Under the pieces are notes generated by a model that was not told where the DNA came from, made no database searches, and saw only the letters and a program-made list of their open reading frames with translations. Position numbers and translations under genes: made by a program. Positions 25,396 to 34,912 of a stretch of 64,000 bases of DNA are shown one piece after another (within the stretch, counting starts at the first letter, position 1; each line of letters starts with the position of its first letter). This DNA comes from Mitsuokella sp. oral taxon 131 str. W9106 (GTDB lineage Bacteria; Bacillota; Negativicutes; Selenomonadales; Selenomonadaceae), in NCBI RefSeq assembly GCF_000469545.1, contig NZ_KI273061.1, positions 110,761 through 174,760 of the forward strand, in the 5' to 3' direction.

Positions 25396-25857
25396 ATGAA
25401 ATGGGTCAGTCACCAGATCGTGACGGGCGTCGCCGTGTTTGCCGCGACAGACGACATGCTGCTGACGGCTGCTGCCATGGCGGGCGCGATTTTCCCCGAC
25501 AAGGTTGAGGGAAACCCGCGCGCAGGGAGCTGCTGGCTTTGGCGCAGCCGCCACCGAGGCTGGTCGCACTGGCCGCTTCTCTACGTTGCGCTCATCGGTC
25601 TTTTTGCGCGCGTGGCGGAGATCGCGCAGGTGACGCCTGCACCGCTCGCCGACGCCGTGCGGATCGGCACGTTTTTCTGCGTCGGCGCGCTGCTGCACAT
25701 TTTGGAGGACGCGCTTTGCGGCAAGGTCCCGCTTTTGACGCCAGCGCAGAAGGTCGGCATCCGGCTCTTTCGGGTTGGCTCCGTCATGGAGTACGTCGTG
25801 GCAGGCGCGCTCGTCCTTATCGCCTACGGCGTGCGGCGCATTCTTTTTTCGGGATAG
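25396..25857 (+). CDS. DUF457/YdjM-like membrane metal-dependent hydrolase
   Basis: A 153-residue protein with hydrophobic helices and the family motifs DKVEGNP, HRGWSHWPLL (about 53-62) and GALLHILEDALC (about 95-106). These His/Asp groups are those of the LexA-binding, inner-membrane-associated putative hydrolases. Biochemical function is unknown for the family. It is divergent from the membrane protein at 24147. A GAAGGCAC / GTGCCTTC hairpin at 25935-25957 follows and may reduce read-through into the next gene. Confidence 0.78.
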   Translation: MKWVSHQIVTGVAVFAATDDMLLTAAAMAGAIFPDKVEGNPRAGSCWLWRSRHRGWSHWPLLYVALIGLFARVAEIAQVTPAPLADAVRIGTFFCVGALLHILEDALCGKVPLLTPAQKVGIRLFRVGSVMEYVVAGALVLIAYGVRRILFSG

Positions 25858-25995
25858 GAAATCACGGAGCAGTGGAGTCCTTCGGATTGGCGTGGGGGGT
25901 CGCCGAAGTGCGGGCAAAAGAGATGCGTCAAGGTGAAGGCACTCTATCCGTGCCTTCTCCGCGCGGCCTCGCGGATGGGAAGAGGAGGGATTGGG

Positions 25996-27897
25996 ATGGT
26001 GCGGTCAGCGGCTCGGCCGAGCAAGGTCCTCCGCCTTTTGGCGGAGAAGTACCCGACGAAGGAAATCGTCTATGAACAGCTCATTTACCTGCAGTCGCGG
26101 CTCGCGCTCCCGAAGGGGATCGAGCATTTTCTGAGCGATCTGCACGGCGAGTACGAGTCTTTTTTCCATATTCTCAACAACTGCTCGGGCGTCATCCGCG
26201 AAAAGGTGGAATACGTTTTCGGCACGCGGATGACGCGTGCTGAACAGGCGGAGTTCTGCACGCTCATCTACTACCCGAAAGAGAAGATCGAGCAAATGCG
26301 GGAGACACGCCGTGCGACGCCTGCATGGTACCGCGCGAACCTCGAACGGCTCCTGGCGCTCGCGAAGCTCATGAGCTTCAAGTACCCCGCCTCGAAGGTC
26401 AGCGGGTTCATCCCCGCGCGTTACGCCTCCGTCATCGTCGAGCTCATGACGACGCGTCCTGAAGCGGACGCAGCACAGATGGCATACTGGCAGCGCCTCC
26501 TCTCCGCGATCGTCCAGATCGACGCGGGCGCGGACTTCATCGAGGCGTTTGCCGTGCTCATCAAGCGGCTCGCGGTGGACCGGCTCCATATCGTCGGCGA
26601 TTTTTTTGACCGCGGGCACAGGCCCGACGCGATCCTCGACAGCCTCATGGAGCACCCGAACGTCGACATCGAGTGGGGCAACCACGACCTCCTTTGGATG
26701 GGCGCGGCGCTTGGCAGCGAAGCGTGCATCGCGACGGTCGTGCGCAACTCGCTGCGCTACGGCAATACGGACGTCCTCGAACGCGGCTACGGCATTTCGA
26801 TGCGCCCGCTCACGACGTTCGCCGCGCACCTCTATCCCGACGAGCGTCCGATCCGTGCGGCGGAGCGCGCGATCACGATGATGCTCTTCAAGCTCGAAGG
26901 GGCGCTCATCGCGCGCAATCCGGACTTCCAGATGGACGGGCGGCGCCTTCTCCACTGCATCGACTATCGCTCTTCGTGCGCGGTCCTTCCAGGCGGCAGG
27001 CGCTGCGAGCTCGAACATGCCTATTTCCCGACGATCGAGGAGGGCAGCGATCCGTACGTGCTCACGGAAGGCGAGCAGGCAATTTTGGCGGAGCTGCGCA
27101 CGGCGTTCACGGAGAGCAGCGCGCTGCGCCGCCACGTGGACTACCTCTACCAAAAGGGCAGCCTATACAACTGCGCGAACGGCAACCTGCTCTTTCACGG
27201 CTGCGTGCCGCTGCATGCGGATGGCAGCCTGCGCGAGATCGTCTTCGGCGGGAAGGCGTATCGGGGGCGCGCGTGGTTCGACTTCTGCGAGCGCATGGCG
27301 CGCGAGGCACAGCTCTACGGCGAGGAGCCGGCGCTCGACTTTCTATACTTCCTTTGGTGCGGAAGGCTCTCGCCTGCGTCGGGACGCGAGATGAAGACGT
27401 TCGAGCGCGCCCTGCTTTCGGATGCGTCGACGTGGAAAGAGCCGGCCGACCCGTACTTTCGCCTGATCGACACGGAGGAGACGTGCCGCATGGTGCTGGA
27501 GGAGTTCGGCATGGACGGCGCGCGCGGGCACATCATCAACGGGCACGTTCCCGTCAAGGTCAAGAAGGGCGAGAGTCCCGTCAAGGCGGGCGGCCGCGCG
27601 ATCGTCATCGACGGCGGGTTCTGCCGCGCCTATCACACGAAGACGGGCATTGCAGGATACACGCTCATCTCGAACTCGCGCGGCCTGCGCCTGCTGCAGC
27701 ACCAGAAGGTCGCGAATGTCCGCGAGGCGCTGCGCGGCAGCGGCGACATTGAGTCCGTCGCCGAGACGGTCGAGCTGCAGGCACGGCACGGTACGGTCGG
27801 CGATACGGATGAAGGGCGTGCCATGAAAGAAGAAATCACGGATCTGTATAACTTGCTGCTTGCCTACCAAAACGGCATGCTCAAGCCGAAGGAGTAG
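25996..27897 (+). CDS. fbp: class III fructose-1,6-bisphosphatase
   Basis: A 633-residue metallophosphatase of the Firmicute FBPase class III family. The metal-binding motifs appear in order: SDLHGEYE (about 46-53), IVGDFFDRGHRPD, GNHDLLWMG and a late INGHVPVK. It dephosphorylates fructose-1,6-bisphosphate in gluconeogenesis. I chose ATG 25996 because AGGAGGG precedes it; an in-frame ATG at 25933 has no site and starts inside a hairpin. Length is in the family range. larE follows after 24 bases. Confidence 0.95.
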   Translation: MVRSAARPSKVLRLLAEKYPTKEIVYEQLIYLQSRLALPKGIEHFLSDLHGEYESFFHILNNCSGVIREKVEYVFGTRMTRAEQAEFCTLIYYPKEKIEQMRETRRATPAWYRANLERLLALAKLMSFKYPASKVSGFIPARYASVIVELMTTRPEADAAQMAYWQRLLSAIVQIDAGADFIEAFAVLIKRLAVDRLHIVGDFFDRGHRPDAILDSLMEHPNVDIEWGNHDLLWMGAALGSEACIATVVRNSLRYGNTDVLERGYGISMRPLTTFAAHLYPDERPIRAAERAITMMLFKLEGALIARNPDFQMDGRRLLHCIDYRSSCAVLPGGRRCELEHAYFPTIEEGSDPYVLTEGEQAILAELRTAFTESSALRRHVDYLYQKGSLYNCANGNLLFHGCVPLHADGSLREIVFGGKAYRGRAWFDFCERMAREAQLYGEEPALDFLYFLWCGRLSPASGREMKTFERALLSDASTWKEPADPYFRLIDTEETCRMVLEEFGMDGARGHIINGHVPVKVKKGESPVKAGGRAIVIDGGFCRAYHTKTGIAGYTLISNSRGLRLLQHQKVANVREALRGSGDIESVAETVELQARHGTVGDTDEGRAMKEEITDLYNLLLAYQNGMLKPKE

Positions 27898-27921
27898 GAA
27901 GGGAGCGCCAGAGGGAAAACA

Positions 27922-28767
27922 ATGAATACGGAACTCGCTACGAAATACAACAATCTGCAGGCCCTGCTGAAGGAAATGGGCAGCGTTGCCGTCTCCTTTT
28001 CGGGCGGCGTCGATTCGACGCTCGTCCTGAAGGTCGCACACGACGTGCTCGGCGAACATGCCGTCGCCTTTACGGTGGAGTCGGATTTCGTGCCGGAACG
28101 CGAAATCGAGGGCGCGCGTGCCTTTTGCGCGCAGGAGGGCGTCGAGCACGTCGTCGAGGCATTCCCTATCCTGGAAGTCGCGCACGTCAAGAAAAACCCG
28201 CACGATCGCTGCTACTACTGCAAGTACGCGATCTTCAAGCACCTCAAGGCGGAGGCGTGGCATCGCGGGATCGCTTATGTCGTCGACGGCACGAATCGCG
28301 ACGATGACAGCGACTATCGCCCCGGCCGCGCGGCGCTGCGGGAGCTTCGCATCATGAGCCCGCTCCATCAGTGCGGCATGGACAAAGCGGATATACGCGC
28401 GCTTTCCAAGGACCTCGGCATTGCGGGCTGGGATCGCCCGTCGGCTGCCTGCCTCGCCTCGCGCATCCCGTACGGGGAGCATTTGTCGCATGCGAAGCTT
28501 GCGCGCGTCAATCATGCCGAGGCGTTTCTCATGGAAAAGGGCTTCCGCATGCTCCGCGTGCGCGCGGAGGGCGCGGAGGGAAAGACGGCGCGCATCGAAC
28601 TCATGCCTGAGGATATGGATCGGTTCTTCACGCCCGCGATGCGCAGGGCGACGGACGAGGCGTTCCGCCTGCTCGGCTTCACGCACGTCTCGCTCGACCT
28701 GCGCGGCTACCGCATGGGCAGCATGAATGAAGGACTCCATTTATCGCATGAGGAGCGCCATGGCTGA
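27922..28767 (+). CDS. larE: ATP-dependent sacrificial sulfur transferase LarE
   Basis: A 281-residue PP-loop enzyme: SFSGGVDSTLV (about 24-34), PHDRCYYCKYA (about 93-103), and the segment WDRPSAACLASRIPYGE (about 172-188) that carries the Cys used as sulfur donor in Lactobacillus LarE. LarE adds sulfur to the nickel-pincer nucleotide cofactor precursor. The partner genes larB and larC are not here, so the protein may work with distant genes or on another substrate. It lies 24 bases after fbp and 12 before lptD. Confidence 0.9.
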   Translation: MNTELATKYNNLQALLKEMGSVAVSFSGGVDSTLVLKVAHDVLGEHAVAFTVESDFVPEREIEGARAFCAQEGVEHVVEAFPILEVAHVKKNPHDRCYYCKYAIFKHLKAEAWHRGIAYVVDGTNRDDDSDYRPGRAALRELRIMSPLHQCGMDKADIRALSKDLGIAGWDRPSAACLASRIPYGEHLSHAKLARVNHAEAFLMEKGFRMLRVRAEGAEGKTARIELMPEDMDRFFTPAMRRATDEAFRLLGFTHVSLDLRGYRMGSMNEGLHLSHEERHG

Positions 28768-28779
28768 GGAGGCGGCGGA

Positions 28780-30303
28780 ATGACACGAAAAGACAGGGCA
28801 TTGGCGATGCTCGTCACGGGGCTGCTCCTCGTGCCGTGCGCGGCGCATGCCTCGTACCAGTCGAGTTCGGATACGGGCGTTACGGCGCTCGACTACATCG
28901 AGAACAACCGCCGCGCGGAGCGGGAGAATCGGCTGACCGAGGAGCAGAAGCAGCTCCTCGCCGATGCGGAGGCGATGAAGGAGCACCTGCGCCATCCGCT
29001 CGATACGGCGGCGCCCGCGCCCGTCGCCTTTGAAGGCGACGACCTCGCTTACGACGAGCGGACGGGCGACTTTACGGCGAAGGGCGACGTGCATATCCTC
29101 CAGATGGATGCGCACCGTTTCCAAGGGGCGGACGTCTCTGGCAATTTGCAGAGACAGGAGATCACGATTCCCGGCAAGGCGCACATCCTCCAAATGACGC
29201 CGAATATGGCGCGCATCACGCTCGACGGCTATCGGACGAATTACAACTACGCGACGCATACGGGCACGATGGCGGATGCTGCCGGCAAGATCGACCACTA
29301 CTACATCACGGGCAAGCGCTTCGAGTTCTACCCCGACCACTACGTCGCCTACGACGGCACGGCGACGAAGTGCGGCGCGAAGAAGCCAGACTATCACTGG
29401 AGCGCCGAGAAGATGACCATCTATCCGCACGATAAGATCGTCTTGGAGAAGATGAAGTTCTGGATCAAGTCCACGGTCCTTTATCAGCGCGACCACTATG
29501 TCGCGGATCTTAATCCGCAAAACAAGCATCAGGATCTGCCGACACTTGGCTACGATGCGGACGACGGCGTTTCCGTCGAGTACGGGATCAAAAAACCGCT
29601 CGCGAAGCATGTCGATCTGAATCTCAACCTCCGCGTCGTACAGCATGGCGGCTGGCGCAGCAACTACGAAGCGCGCTGGACGAACCGGAAGATGAGCGCG
29701 GCCGTCGTTTACGGGCATTACGAGGACGGCGACAGCAAGTGGATCCGCCGGCAGCCGTCGTTCCTTTGGAGCTACGGCGACCACATCGCGGGCAGCCCGT
29801 TCTACTACAGTCTCGGCTATGAATACGGGCGCTGGTATCAAAAGGGCATCCACAGCAACCATACATCGTACGATCTCGGCATCGGGCACGACCCGATCAA
29901 GATGGGCACGTATACGCTTTACCTGCATACGGGCTACAACCTCACGAAGGAAAGCTACGACGGCAGCAAGGTGCAGGGCCTCACGTTTGACGGCGTCCTG
30001 ACGAAGGATTTCGATGCGCGCTGGGCAGCGTATGTCGGCTATCACTACAGCAAGAAAAATGCGCGGAACAGTCTCTTCGACTACGAGACGGACGATTTTT
30101 CCAAGAAGCTCGAAGGGGGATTCAGCTACCGTCTCGATGACCGCAATCGCTTCGTCGTCGGCACGCGCTACAATCTCGATGCGGGCAAGTGGGACGATAT
30201 CGACTACTACTGGTACCACGATATGCACTGCAGCGAGCTCGTCCTGCGCTACCGCTCCAAGCGCAATACGTGGGGGATTCGCTTCGAGTTCACACCGTGG
30301 TGA
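28780..30303 (+). CDS. lptD: LPS-assembly outer-membrane protein LptD
   Basis: A 507-residue exported protein. The signal peptide ends near AHAS; then comes a charged helical spacer (about 38-80), an OstA/LptA-like beta-jellyroll (about 85-200; AYDERTGDFTAKGDVHI), and a C-terminal beta-barrel rich in aromatic strands ending in FEFTPW, a typical outer-membrane insertion signal. It is shorter than E. coli LptD, as in other Negativicutes. It would insert LPS into the outer leaflet. It opens the LPS-core gene run. RBS GGAGGCGG. Confidence 0.88.
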   Translation: MTRKDRALAMLVTGLLLVPCAAHASYQSSSDTGVTALDYIENNRRAERENRLTEEQKQLLADAEAMKEHLRHPLDTAAPAPVAFEGDDLAYDERTGDFTAKGDVHILQMDAHRFQGADVSGNLQRQEITIPGKAHILQMTPNMARITLDGYRTNYNYATHTGTMADAAGKIDHYYITGKRFEFYPDHYVAYDGTATKCGAKKPDYHWSAEKMTIYPHDKIVLEKMKFWIKSTVLYQRDHYVADLNPQNKHQDLPTLGYDADDGVSVEYGIKKPLAKHVDLNLNLRVVQHGGWRSNYEARWTNRKMSAAVVYGHYEDGDSKWIRRQPSFLWSYGDHIAGSPFYYSLGYEYGRWYQKGIHSNHTSYDLGIGHDPIKMGTYTLYLHTGYNLTKESYDGSKVQGLTFDGVLTKDFDARWAAYVGYHYSKKNARNSLFDYETDDFSKKLEGGFSYRLDDRNRFVVGTRYNLDAGKWDDIDYYWYHDMHCSELVLRYRSKRNTWGIRFEFTPW

Positions 30304-30335
30304 TCGGGAAAGCCGCGGGGAAAGAGAAAGGGAAG

Positions 30336-31346
30336 ATGGAAATGGGCGATAGGCAGGAGCTTCTCACCGCCATGCGCAAGAAGCGCATCCTCGTTTTCGG
30401 CGACATGGTTGCGGACATCTATCTCGACGGGCGCATCTCGCGCATCTCGCGCGAGGCGCCCGTTCTCGTCTTGGAGCAGGCGGGCGAGAGGATCGTCGCG
30501 GGCGGCGCAGCGAACGTCGTGAACAACGTCGCGACGCTCGGTGGCATCGCGCACGCCGTCGGCGTTGTCGGTAGGGACAGCGCCGCAGAGGGCCTTCGCC
30601 GCGTGCTCGAAGGAAACGGGGTCCATACGGGTGCGCTCGTCACGGACGAGGGGCGTCCGACGATCTCGAAGACGCGTATCATCGCGGGCGGCCGTGCGAC
30701 GGTCAGCCAGCAGATCGTGCGCATCGACCGCGAGAGCAAGGAGCCGCTTTCCGCCGCGATGGAGGCAGCGCTTCTGCGGCGCATGGAAGGGCTGCTCCCG
30801 CATATCGACGGCATCGTCCTCAGCGACTACGGCGCAGGCACGGTCACGGAGCGGCTCAAAGAGCGGCTCATCCGCGCCGCGCGCGAAAAGGGGATTCCGA
30901 GCATCGTCGACTCGCGCTACGCGATCCATCGATTCCACGGCATCGGCTACGTCAAGCAGAACGATGCGGAGCTCGCGGCTGCGGTTCACCGCGATCTGCC
31001 GGACGAAGCGGCGATCATCGCGGCGGCCCGGGAACTATGCGCAGAGCTCGCGGCAGACGGCGTCCTCGTGACGCGCGGCGAGGACGGCATGACGCTCGTG
31101 ACGCGGGAAGGCGCGACGACGATCCCCGTCACCGACCGCAGCGAAGTGTTCGACGTCTCGGGCGCGGGCGATACCTGCGTTGCGACGGTCATTCTCGCAC
31201 TCGCGGCAAAGGCGGAGCCAGCGGAGGCAGCACGCCTCAGCAATCTTGCGAGCGGCATCGCCGTGCGCAAGATGGGGACGAGCACCGTCTCGGCAGAGGA
31301 GCTTTTGCGCGCCGCTGCGGTCGGGAGGGAGGAAATGCCATGCTAG
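30336..31346 (+). CDS. PfkB-type kinase, divergent heptose-7-phosphate kinase paralogue
   Basis: A 336-residue ribokinase-fold enzyme resembling the HldE kinase domain: FGDMVADIYLDGRISRIS, then GGAANVVNNVATLGG, ending FDVSGAGDTCVATV with the catalytic Asp. It differs from true HldA where the family has DPKG...TPNL: here it reads VDSRYAIHRFHG and QNDAEL. It overlaps the adenylyltransferase gene by 7 bases, suggesting one functional unit. A second, more canonical kinase lies at 36034. Two start codons (30336, 30342) are possible behind AAAGGGA. Confidence 0.82.
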   Translation: MEMGDRQELLTAMRKKRILVFGDMVADIYLDGRISRISREAPVLVLEQAGERIVAGGAANVVNNVATLGGIAHAVGVVGRDSAAEGLRRVLEGNGVHTGALVTDEGRPTISKTRIIAGGRATVSQQIVRIDRESKEPLSAAMEAALLRRMEGLLPHIDGIVLSDYGAGTVTERLKERLIRAAREKGIPSIVDSRYAIHRFHGIGYVKQNDAELAAAVHRDLPDEAAIIAAARELCAELAADGVLVTRGEDGMTLVTREGATTIPVTDRSEVFDVSGAGDTCVATVILALAAKAEPAEAARLSNLASGIAVRKMGTSTVSAEELLRAAAVGREEMPC

Positions 31347-31819
31347 TACGGAATCGCGACATCGAATCGCTCTGCCGCATCCTGCGCGCGGGCGGAACGC
31401 GCATCGTATTCACGAACGGATGCTTTGACATCATCCACGCGGGGCATGTCCGCTACCTTGAGCAGGCGCGCTCCTTCGGCGACGTGCTCGTCCTCGGGCT
31501 CAATACCGACGCATCCGTACGCGCGCTCAAAGGCGATTCGCGCCCCATCAACGGCGAGCTTGACCGCGCTGCTGTCGCGGGCGCGCTCCGCGCCGTCGAT
31601 TACGTCGTGCTCTTCGGCGAGAGAACGGCGGAAACCATCGTCGGGAAGGTACGCCCAGACATCTACGTCAAGGGCGGCGACTACACGCTCGATACGCTTC
31701 CCGAGGCAAAGGTCGTCATGGGCTATGGCGGGCGCGTCGAGATCGTGCGCTTTCTCGACGGGCACTCGACATCGCGTATCATCGAGAAGATACAGACGGA
31801 CGGAAGGGCGTCCTCCTAA
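31340..31819 (+). CDS. hldC: D-glycero-beta-D-manno-heptose 1-phosphate adenylyltransferase
   Basis: A 159-residue nucleotidyltransferase matching the C-terminal half of HldE/RfaE: VFTNGCFDIIHAGHVRYLEQ contains the HxGH catalytic motif, followed by LKGDSRPIN, a VKGGDY loop and the GHSTSRIIEKI tail. It makes ADP-heptose from heptose-1-phosphate. The start ATG overlaps the preceding kinase gene, so kinase and adenylyltransferase are separate but coupled proteins here rather than fused. Confidence 0.93.
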   Translation: MLVRNRDIESLCRILRAGGTRIVFTNGCFDIIHAGHVRYLEQARSFGDVLVLGLNTDASVRALKGDSRPINGELDRAAVAGALRAVDYVVLFGERTAETIVGKVRPDIYVKGGDYTLDTLPEAKVVMGYGGRVEIVRFLDGHSTSRIIEKIQTDGRASS

Positions 31820-31903
31820 AGCAGGCCGCTTCATTTTATGGGCTTATGGGCTTAAGGCTTATGGACGCATTGGACGCATTTATTTCAGGAAAGGCGGAAC
31901 TGC

Positions 31904-32911
31904 ATGAAAGAGATCCTGATTGTCAAGCTGTCGGCCATCGGCGACGTCATTCACGCGCTGCCCGTCTCGTATGCTATCAAGGAGCAGTTCCCTAAGGCAC
32001 ATATCACGTGGGTCGTCGAGCCGCCCGCAAAGCCGCTCCTGGAGCTCAATCCCTGCGTCGACGCGATATTGGCCTTTCACAAAAAGGAGTTTCGCTCGCT
32101 CGGCGGATTCCTCTCGCATTTCGCTCCGTTCCGACGGGCGATTCAAGCGCGCCGTTATGACGCCGTGCTCGACCTGCAGGGGCTTCTGAAGTCGGCGGCG
32201 ATTGCCTATCTTGCCGACGCGCCGGTAAAGCGCGGCATGTGCAATATGCGCGAGGGCAGCAGCCTCGTTTCAAAGCCTGTCCTTGGCGCGCATGCGCATG
32301 GGCATATCGTCGCGCGCTATCTCGATGTCGCGCGTGCGATTGGCTGCGCCGTGCGCGAGGTGCGCTTCCCGCTCGAAATTCCTGCAAAAGTCGAGCAGCA
32401 GGCGCGGCAGATCTTTTATCAGGCGGGCGGCAATATGGGAAATGCCTACGTCTGCCTTGCCGTCGGCGCAAATTGGCCGAACAAACGGTGGAATGCGGAA
32501 TCTTTCGCAGCGCTCGTCGATTGGCTCTACGCCAGGCGCCGCCGTCCCGTCCTCGTCGGGGGCGGCGCGGTGGATGCGCAGATGGCCGCGGAAATCGAGG
32601 CGCAGGCGGATATCCCGCCCGTGAGCCTCGTCGGCAGAACGACCCTGCCGCAACTCGCCTGCGTGCTCTCGCACGCCGCCGCCGTCGTCGGCGGCGACAC
32701 GGGTCCCATGCATCTCGCGACAGCGCTCGGCACGAAGACGGTCATGCTCATGGGACCGACCGACGCGAACCGAAACGGCCCCTACGGGCAGGCGGAGGGC
32801 GCCATTGAGGCCGCGCGTCCCTGCAGGGGCTGCTGGAAACGCGCCTGCCCGAAAGGGCTCGACTGCCTTGCGGCGATAACGCCCGGACAAGTGGAGGAGA
32901 AACTGCTCTAG
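31904..32911 (+). CDS. waaC: LPS heptosyltransferase I-like (GT9)
   Basis: A 335-residue GT-B glycosyltransferase: ILIVKLSAIGDVIHALPV at the N-terminus, GANWPNKRWNAESFAAL in the middle, and VVGGDTGPMHLATALGT with MLMGPTD in the nucleotide-binding half. The features fit heptosyltransferase I, which adds the first heptose to Kdo; assignment as WaaC rather than another GT9 member is by similarity and context. RBS AGGAAAGG. The 84-base gap before it contains short imperfect tandem repeats. Confidence 0.88.
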   Translation: MKEILIVKLSAIGDVIHALPVSYAIKEQFPKAHITWVVEPPAKPLLELNPCVDAILAFHKKEFRSLGGFLSHFAPFRRAIQARRYDAVLDLQGLLKSAAIAYLADAPVKRGMCNMREGSSLVSKPVLGAHAHGHIVARYLDVARAIGCAVREVRFPLEIPAKVEQQARQIFYQAGGNMGNAYVCLAVGANWPNKRWNAESFAALVDWLYARRRRPVLVGGGAVDAQMAAEIEAQADIPPVSLVGRTTLPQLACVLSHAAAVVGGDTGPMHLATALGTKTVMLMGPTDANRNGPYGQAEGAIEAARPCRGCWKRACPKGLDCLAAITPGQVEEKLL

Positions 32912-32943
32912 AGGAGGCGGGCACTACGGGATCGAGGGAGTTT

Positions 32944-34911
32944 ATGCGCTTGGACCGATTGTTTCAAAACGTGCAGCAGGATCTGAAATTTTTCGTTTCC
33001 ATGCTCCTGCTCCTCTGCGTCTATCGCGCGGCGTTTATCGGCACGATGGGCGCCTTTCTCGCGCCCGATACGACGCGCGCGGACATCTTGGCCGCGCTTT
33101 TTGCGGGGCTTCGCCTTTCCTTGAAATCGGCAGGCGCAGTGACGCTTTTCCCGTTCGTCTTTGTCACGCTCGCGGGCGTCGTTTCCCCGCGTCTTTCATG
33201 GCCGCGCCTGCGCCTCGCATTCGGCGCGTTCACAGGCTTTCTGCTCTCCGTGCTCTTCATGGCGCGCTATCCGTACTATCGCGAATTCCATGCGGGGTTC
33301 GGCATGGAGATCCTGCATGGCTTGCAGGATGACCGTGCCGCCATCTTTTGGACGATGGTCGAGCAGTACGGCGCGGTGTGGCGTGTAGCCGCCGCTGCCC
33401 TTTTGGCGGCGATCTTCTTTTTGCTGCTGCGCCGCCTCCTGCAGCTCGGCACGCTCGCGCTGCCGCGCATCGAAGGACATGGGAAAAGATGCCTTGCGGC
33501 GGGCGGGCTCGTCCTTTCCATCGGGCTGTTCTTCGTGTTCGTGCGGTTCGGCGGCAGCTTCAATTACGAGAAGGGCATCAACTGGGAAAACGCGGGGATC
33601 ACGAAGGACGCGTTCCTCAATGAATGCATCCTCGATGATGTGCAGGCGCTTTACCGCGTCCGCTCGATCGAAAAACAGATGAAGGCGGGAGAGACGGCAG
33701 GCGTCGAGGCGGACCGCATCGAGGAGCACCTGCGTCAGATCGCAGGGCACGATGCGGTGGACGGTACGGCGGTCGCGCCGTATCTCCTGCGGCGGGCGGC
33801 GGGCGCGCGCATCGAAAAGCCGCGCCATATCTTCATCGTGCTCGGCGAGACGTGGGCGATGTGGCCGGCGCTCGATCGGTATGCCTCGCTTCACGCGGCA
33901 GACGGACTTCGCGCTTTGATGGCGGAAACGGATGCCTATTCGACGCGCGCCTTCCTGCCGAACGGCGAGTACACATCGATTGCGATCATGGGATTCGTCT
34001 GCGGGCTGCCGGAGGTGCACGTCGCGCCGCAGGTACAGCCGCGCACGTTTGAGGCACCGTATGCGACGGCGATGGCACCTCCGTTCCATTCGCTCGGCTA
34101 TCAAGTCGATTTTTGGTACGGCGGCCTGCCCGCATGGGATTCGATCAATCGCGTCTCGCTTGCGCAGGGCTTCGACCATTTCTACGGCTATCCCGACTTC
34201 GATGCGCCGCGGCAGAGCGCATGGGGGACGAAGGATGGCTGCCTCTTCGATGCCCTCTACGATCATCTGGCAGACGAGCCGCCGACGGTGCATCTCATCA
34301 TGACGGTGTCCAATCACCCGCCGTACAACATCGATCTCGCCGCAGAGGGCATCGATCTCGCGCGTATACGCGAGGCGGTGGACGCCTTGGAGGACGTGCC
34401 CGATCCCGAGGAGCTCGCGCTGGAGCTCGGGCACTACGCCTACATGGACAAGGTCGTGACCGACTTCGTGCGAAGGACGCGCGCGGCGTATCCGGAAAGC
34501 CTTTTCGTCATTACGGGCGATCACAGCGTGCGCATGGATCCGAGCGGGCATCCGACGCGCTACGAGCATGAGGCCGTGCCGTTCGTGCTGTACGGAAACG
34601 GCATCACCAAGGACATTCTTCCAAAGGATGCCGCAGGCGGGCACCTCTCCATTGTGCCGACGCTCCTGGAACTCATCGCGCCGGCCGGCTACGCGTACCA
34701 TTCCCTCTGTCCCGGGCTCGCAAAGAGCCGTGCGGCATTCAATAATTCGACGTGGACGGCAGGCGGCTTTTTCGGGGCGACCGATGGACAAGAGGCGGAG
34801 CCGATCCCGCAGATGGAACCCGGCGACTTGCAGGCGGCGCGCAGCGATGTCGCAAGGATCCTGCCCGCTGTCCGTACCGTTGGCTGGTGGATGATCGTGA
34901 AGGGAGAATAA
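32944..34911 (+). CDS. LtaS/MdoB-like sulfatase-fold phosphotransferase
   Basis: A 655-residue membrane enzyme. Four or five N-terminal helices (about 15-210) are followed by an extracytoplasmic sulfatase-fold domain (about 295-600). It shows metal-site candidates ETWAMW and GDHSVRM, a likely nucleophile Thr in NGEYTSIAI, and VSNHPPYN. Relatives transfer phosphoglycerol or phosphoethanolamine from phospholipid to glycans or lipid A. Between two heptosyltransferases the likely acceptor is LPS core, but this is inference. RBS GAGGGAG. Confidence 0.85.
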   Translation: MRLDRLFQNVQQDLKFFVSMLLLLCVYRAAFIGTMGAFLAPDTTRADILAALFAGLRLSLKSAGAVTLFPFVFVTLAGVVSPRLSWPRLRLAFGAFTGFLLSVLFMARYPYYREFHAGFGMEILHGLQDDRAAIFWTMVEQYGAVWRVAAAALLAAIFFLLLRRLLQLGTLALPRIEGHGKRCLAAGGLVLSIGLFFVFVRFGGSFNYEKGINWENAGITKDAFLNECILDDVQALYRVRSIEKQMKAGETAGVEADRIEEHLRQIAGHDAVDGTAVAPYLLRRAAGARIEKPRHIFIVLGETWAMWPALDRYASLHAADGLRALMAETDAYSTRAFLPNGEYTSIAIMGFVCGLPEVHVAPQVQPRTFEAPYATAMAPPFHSLGYQVDFWYGGLPAWDSINRVSLAQGFDHFYGYPDFDAPRQSAWGTKDGCLFDALYDHLADEPPTVHLIMTVSNHPPYNIDLAAEGIDLARIREAVDALEDVPDPEELALELGHYAYMDKVVTDFVRRTRAAYPESLFVITGDHSVRMDPSGHPTRYEHEAVPFVLYGNGITKDILPKDAAGGHLSIVPTLLELIAPAGYAYHSLCPGLAKSRAAFNNSTWTAGGFFGATDGQEAEPIPQMEPGDLQAARSDVARILPAVRTVGWWMIVKGE

Positions 34912-34912
34912 C

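Noticed and set aside
31841-31884. Short repeats GGGCTTATGGGCTTA and GGACGCATTGGACGCATT before waaC
   Set aside because: Only two imperfect units each; likely slippage, not a defined element or CRISPR.
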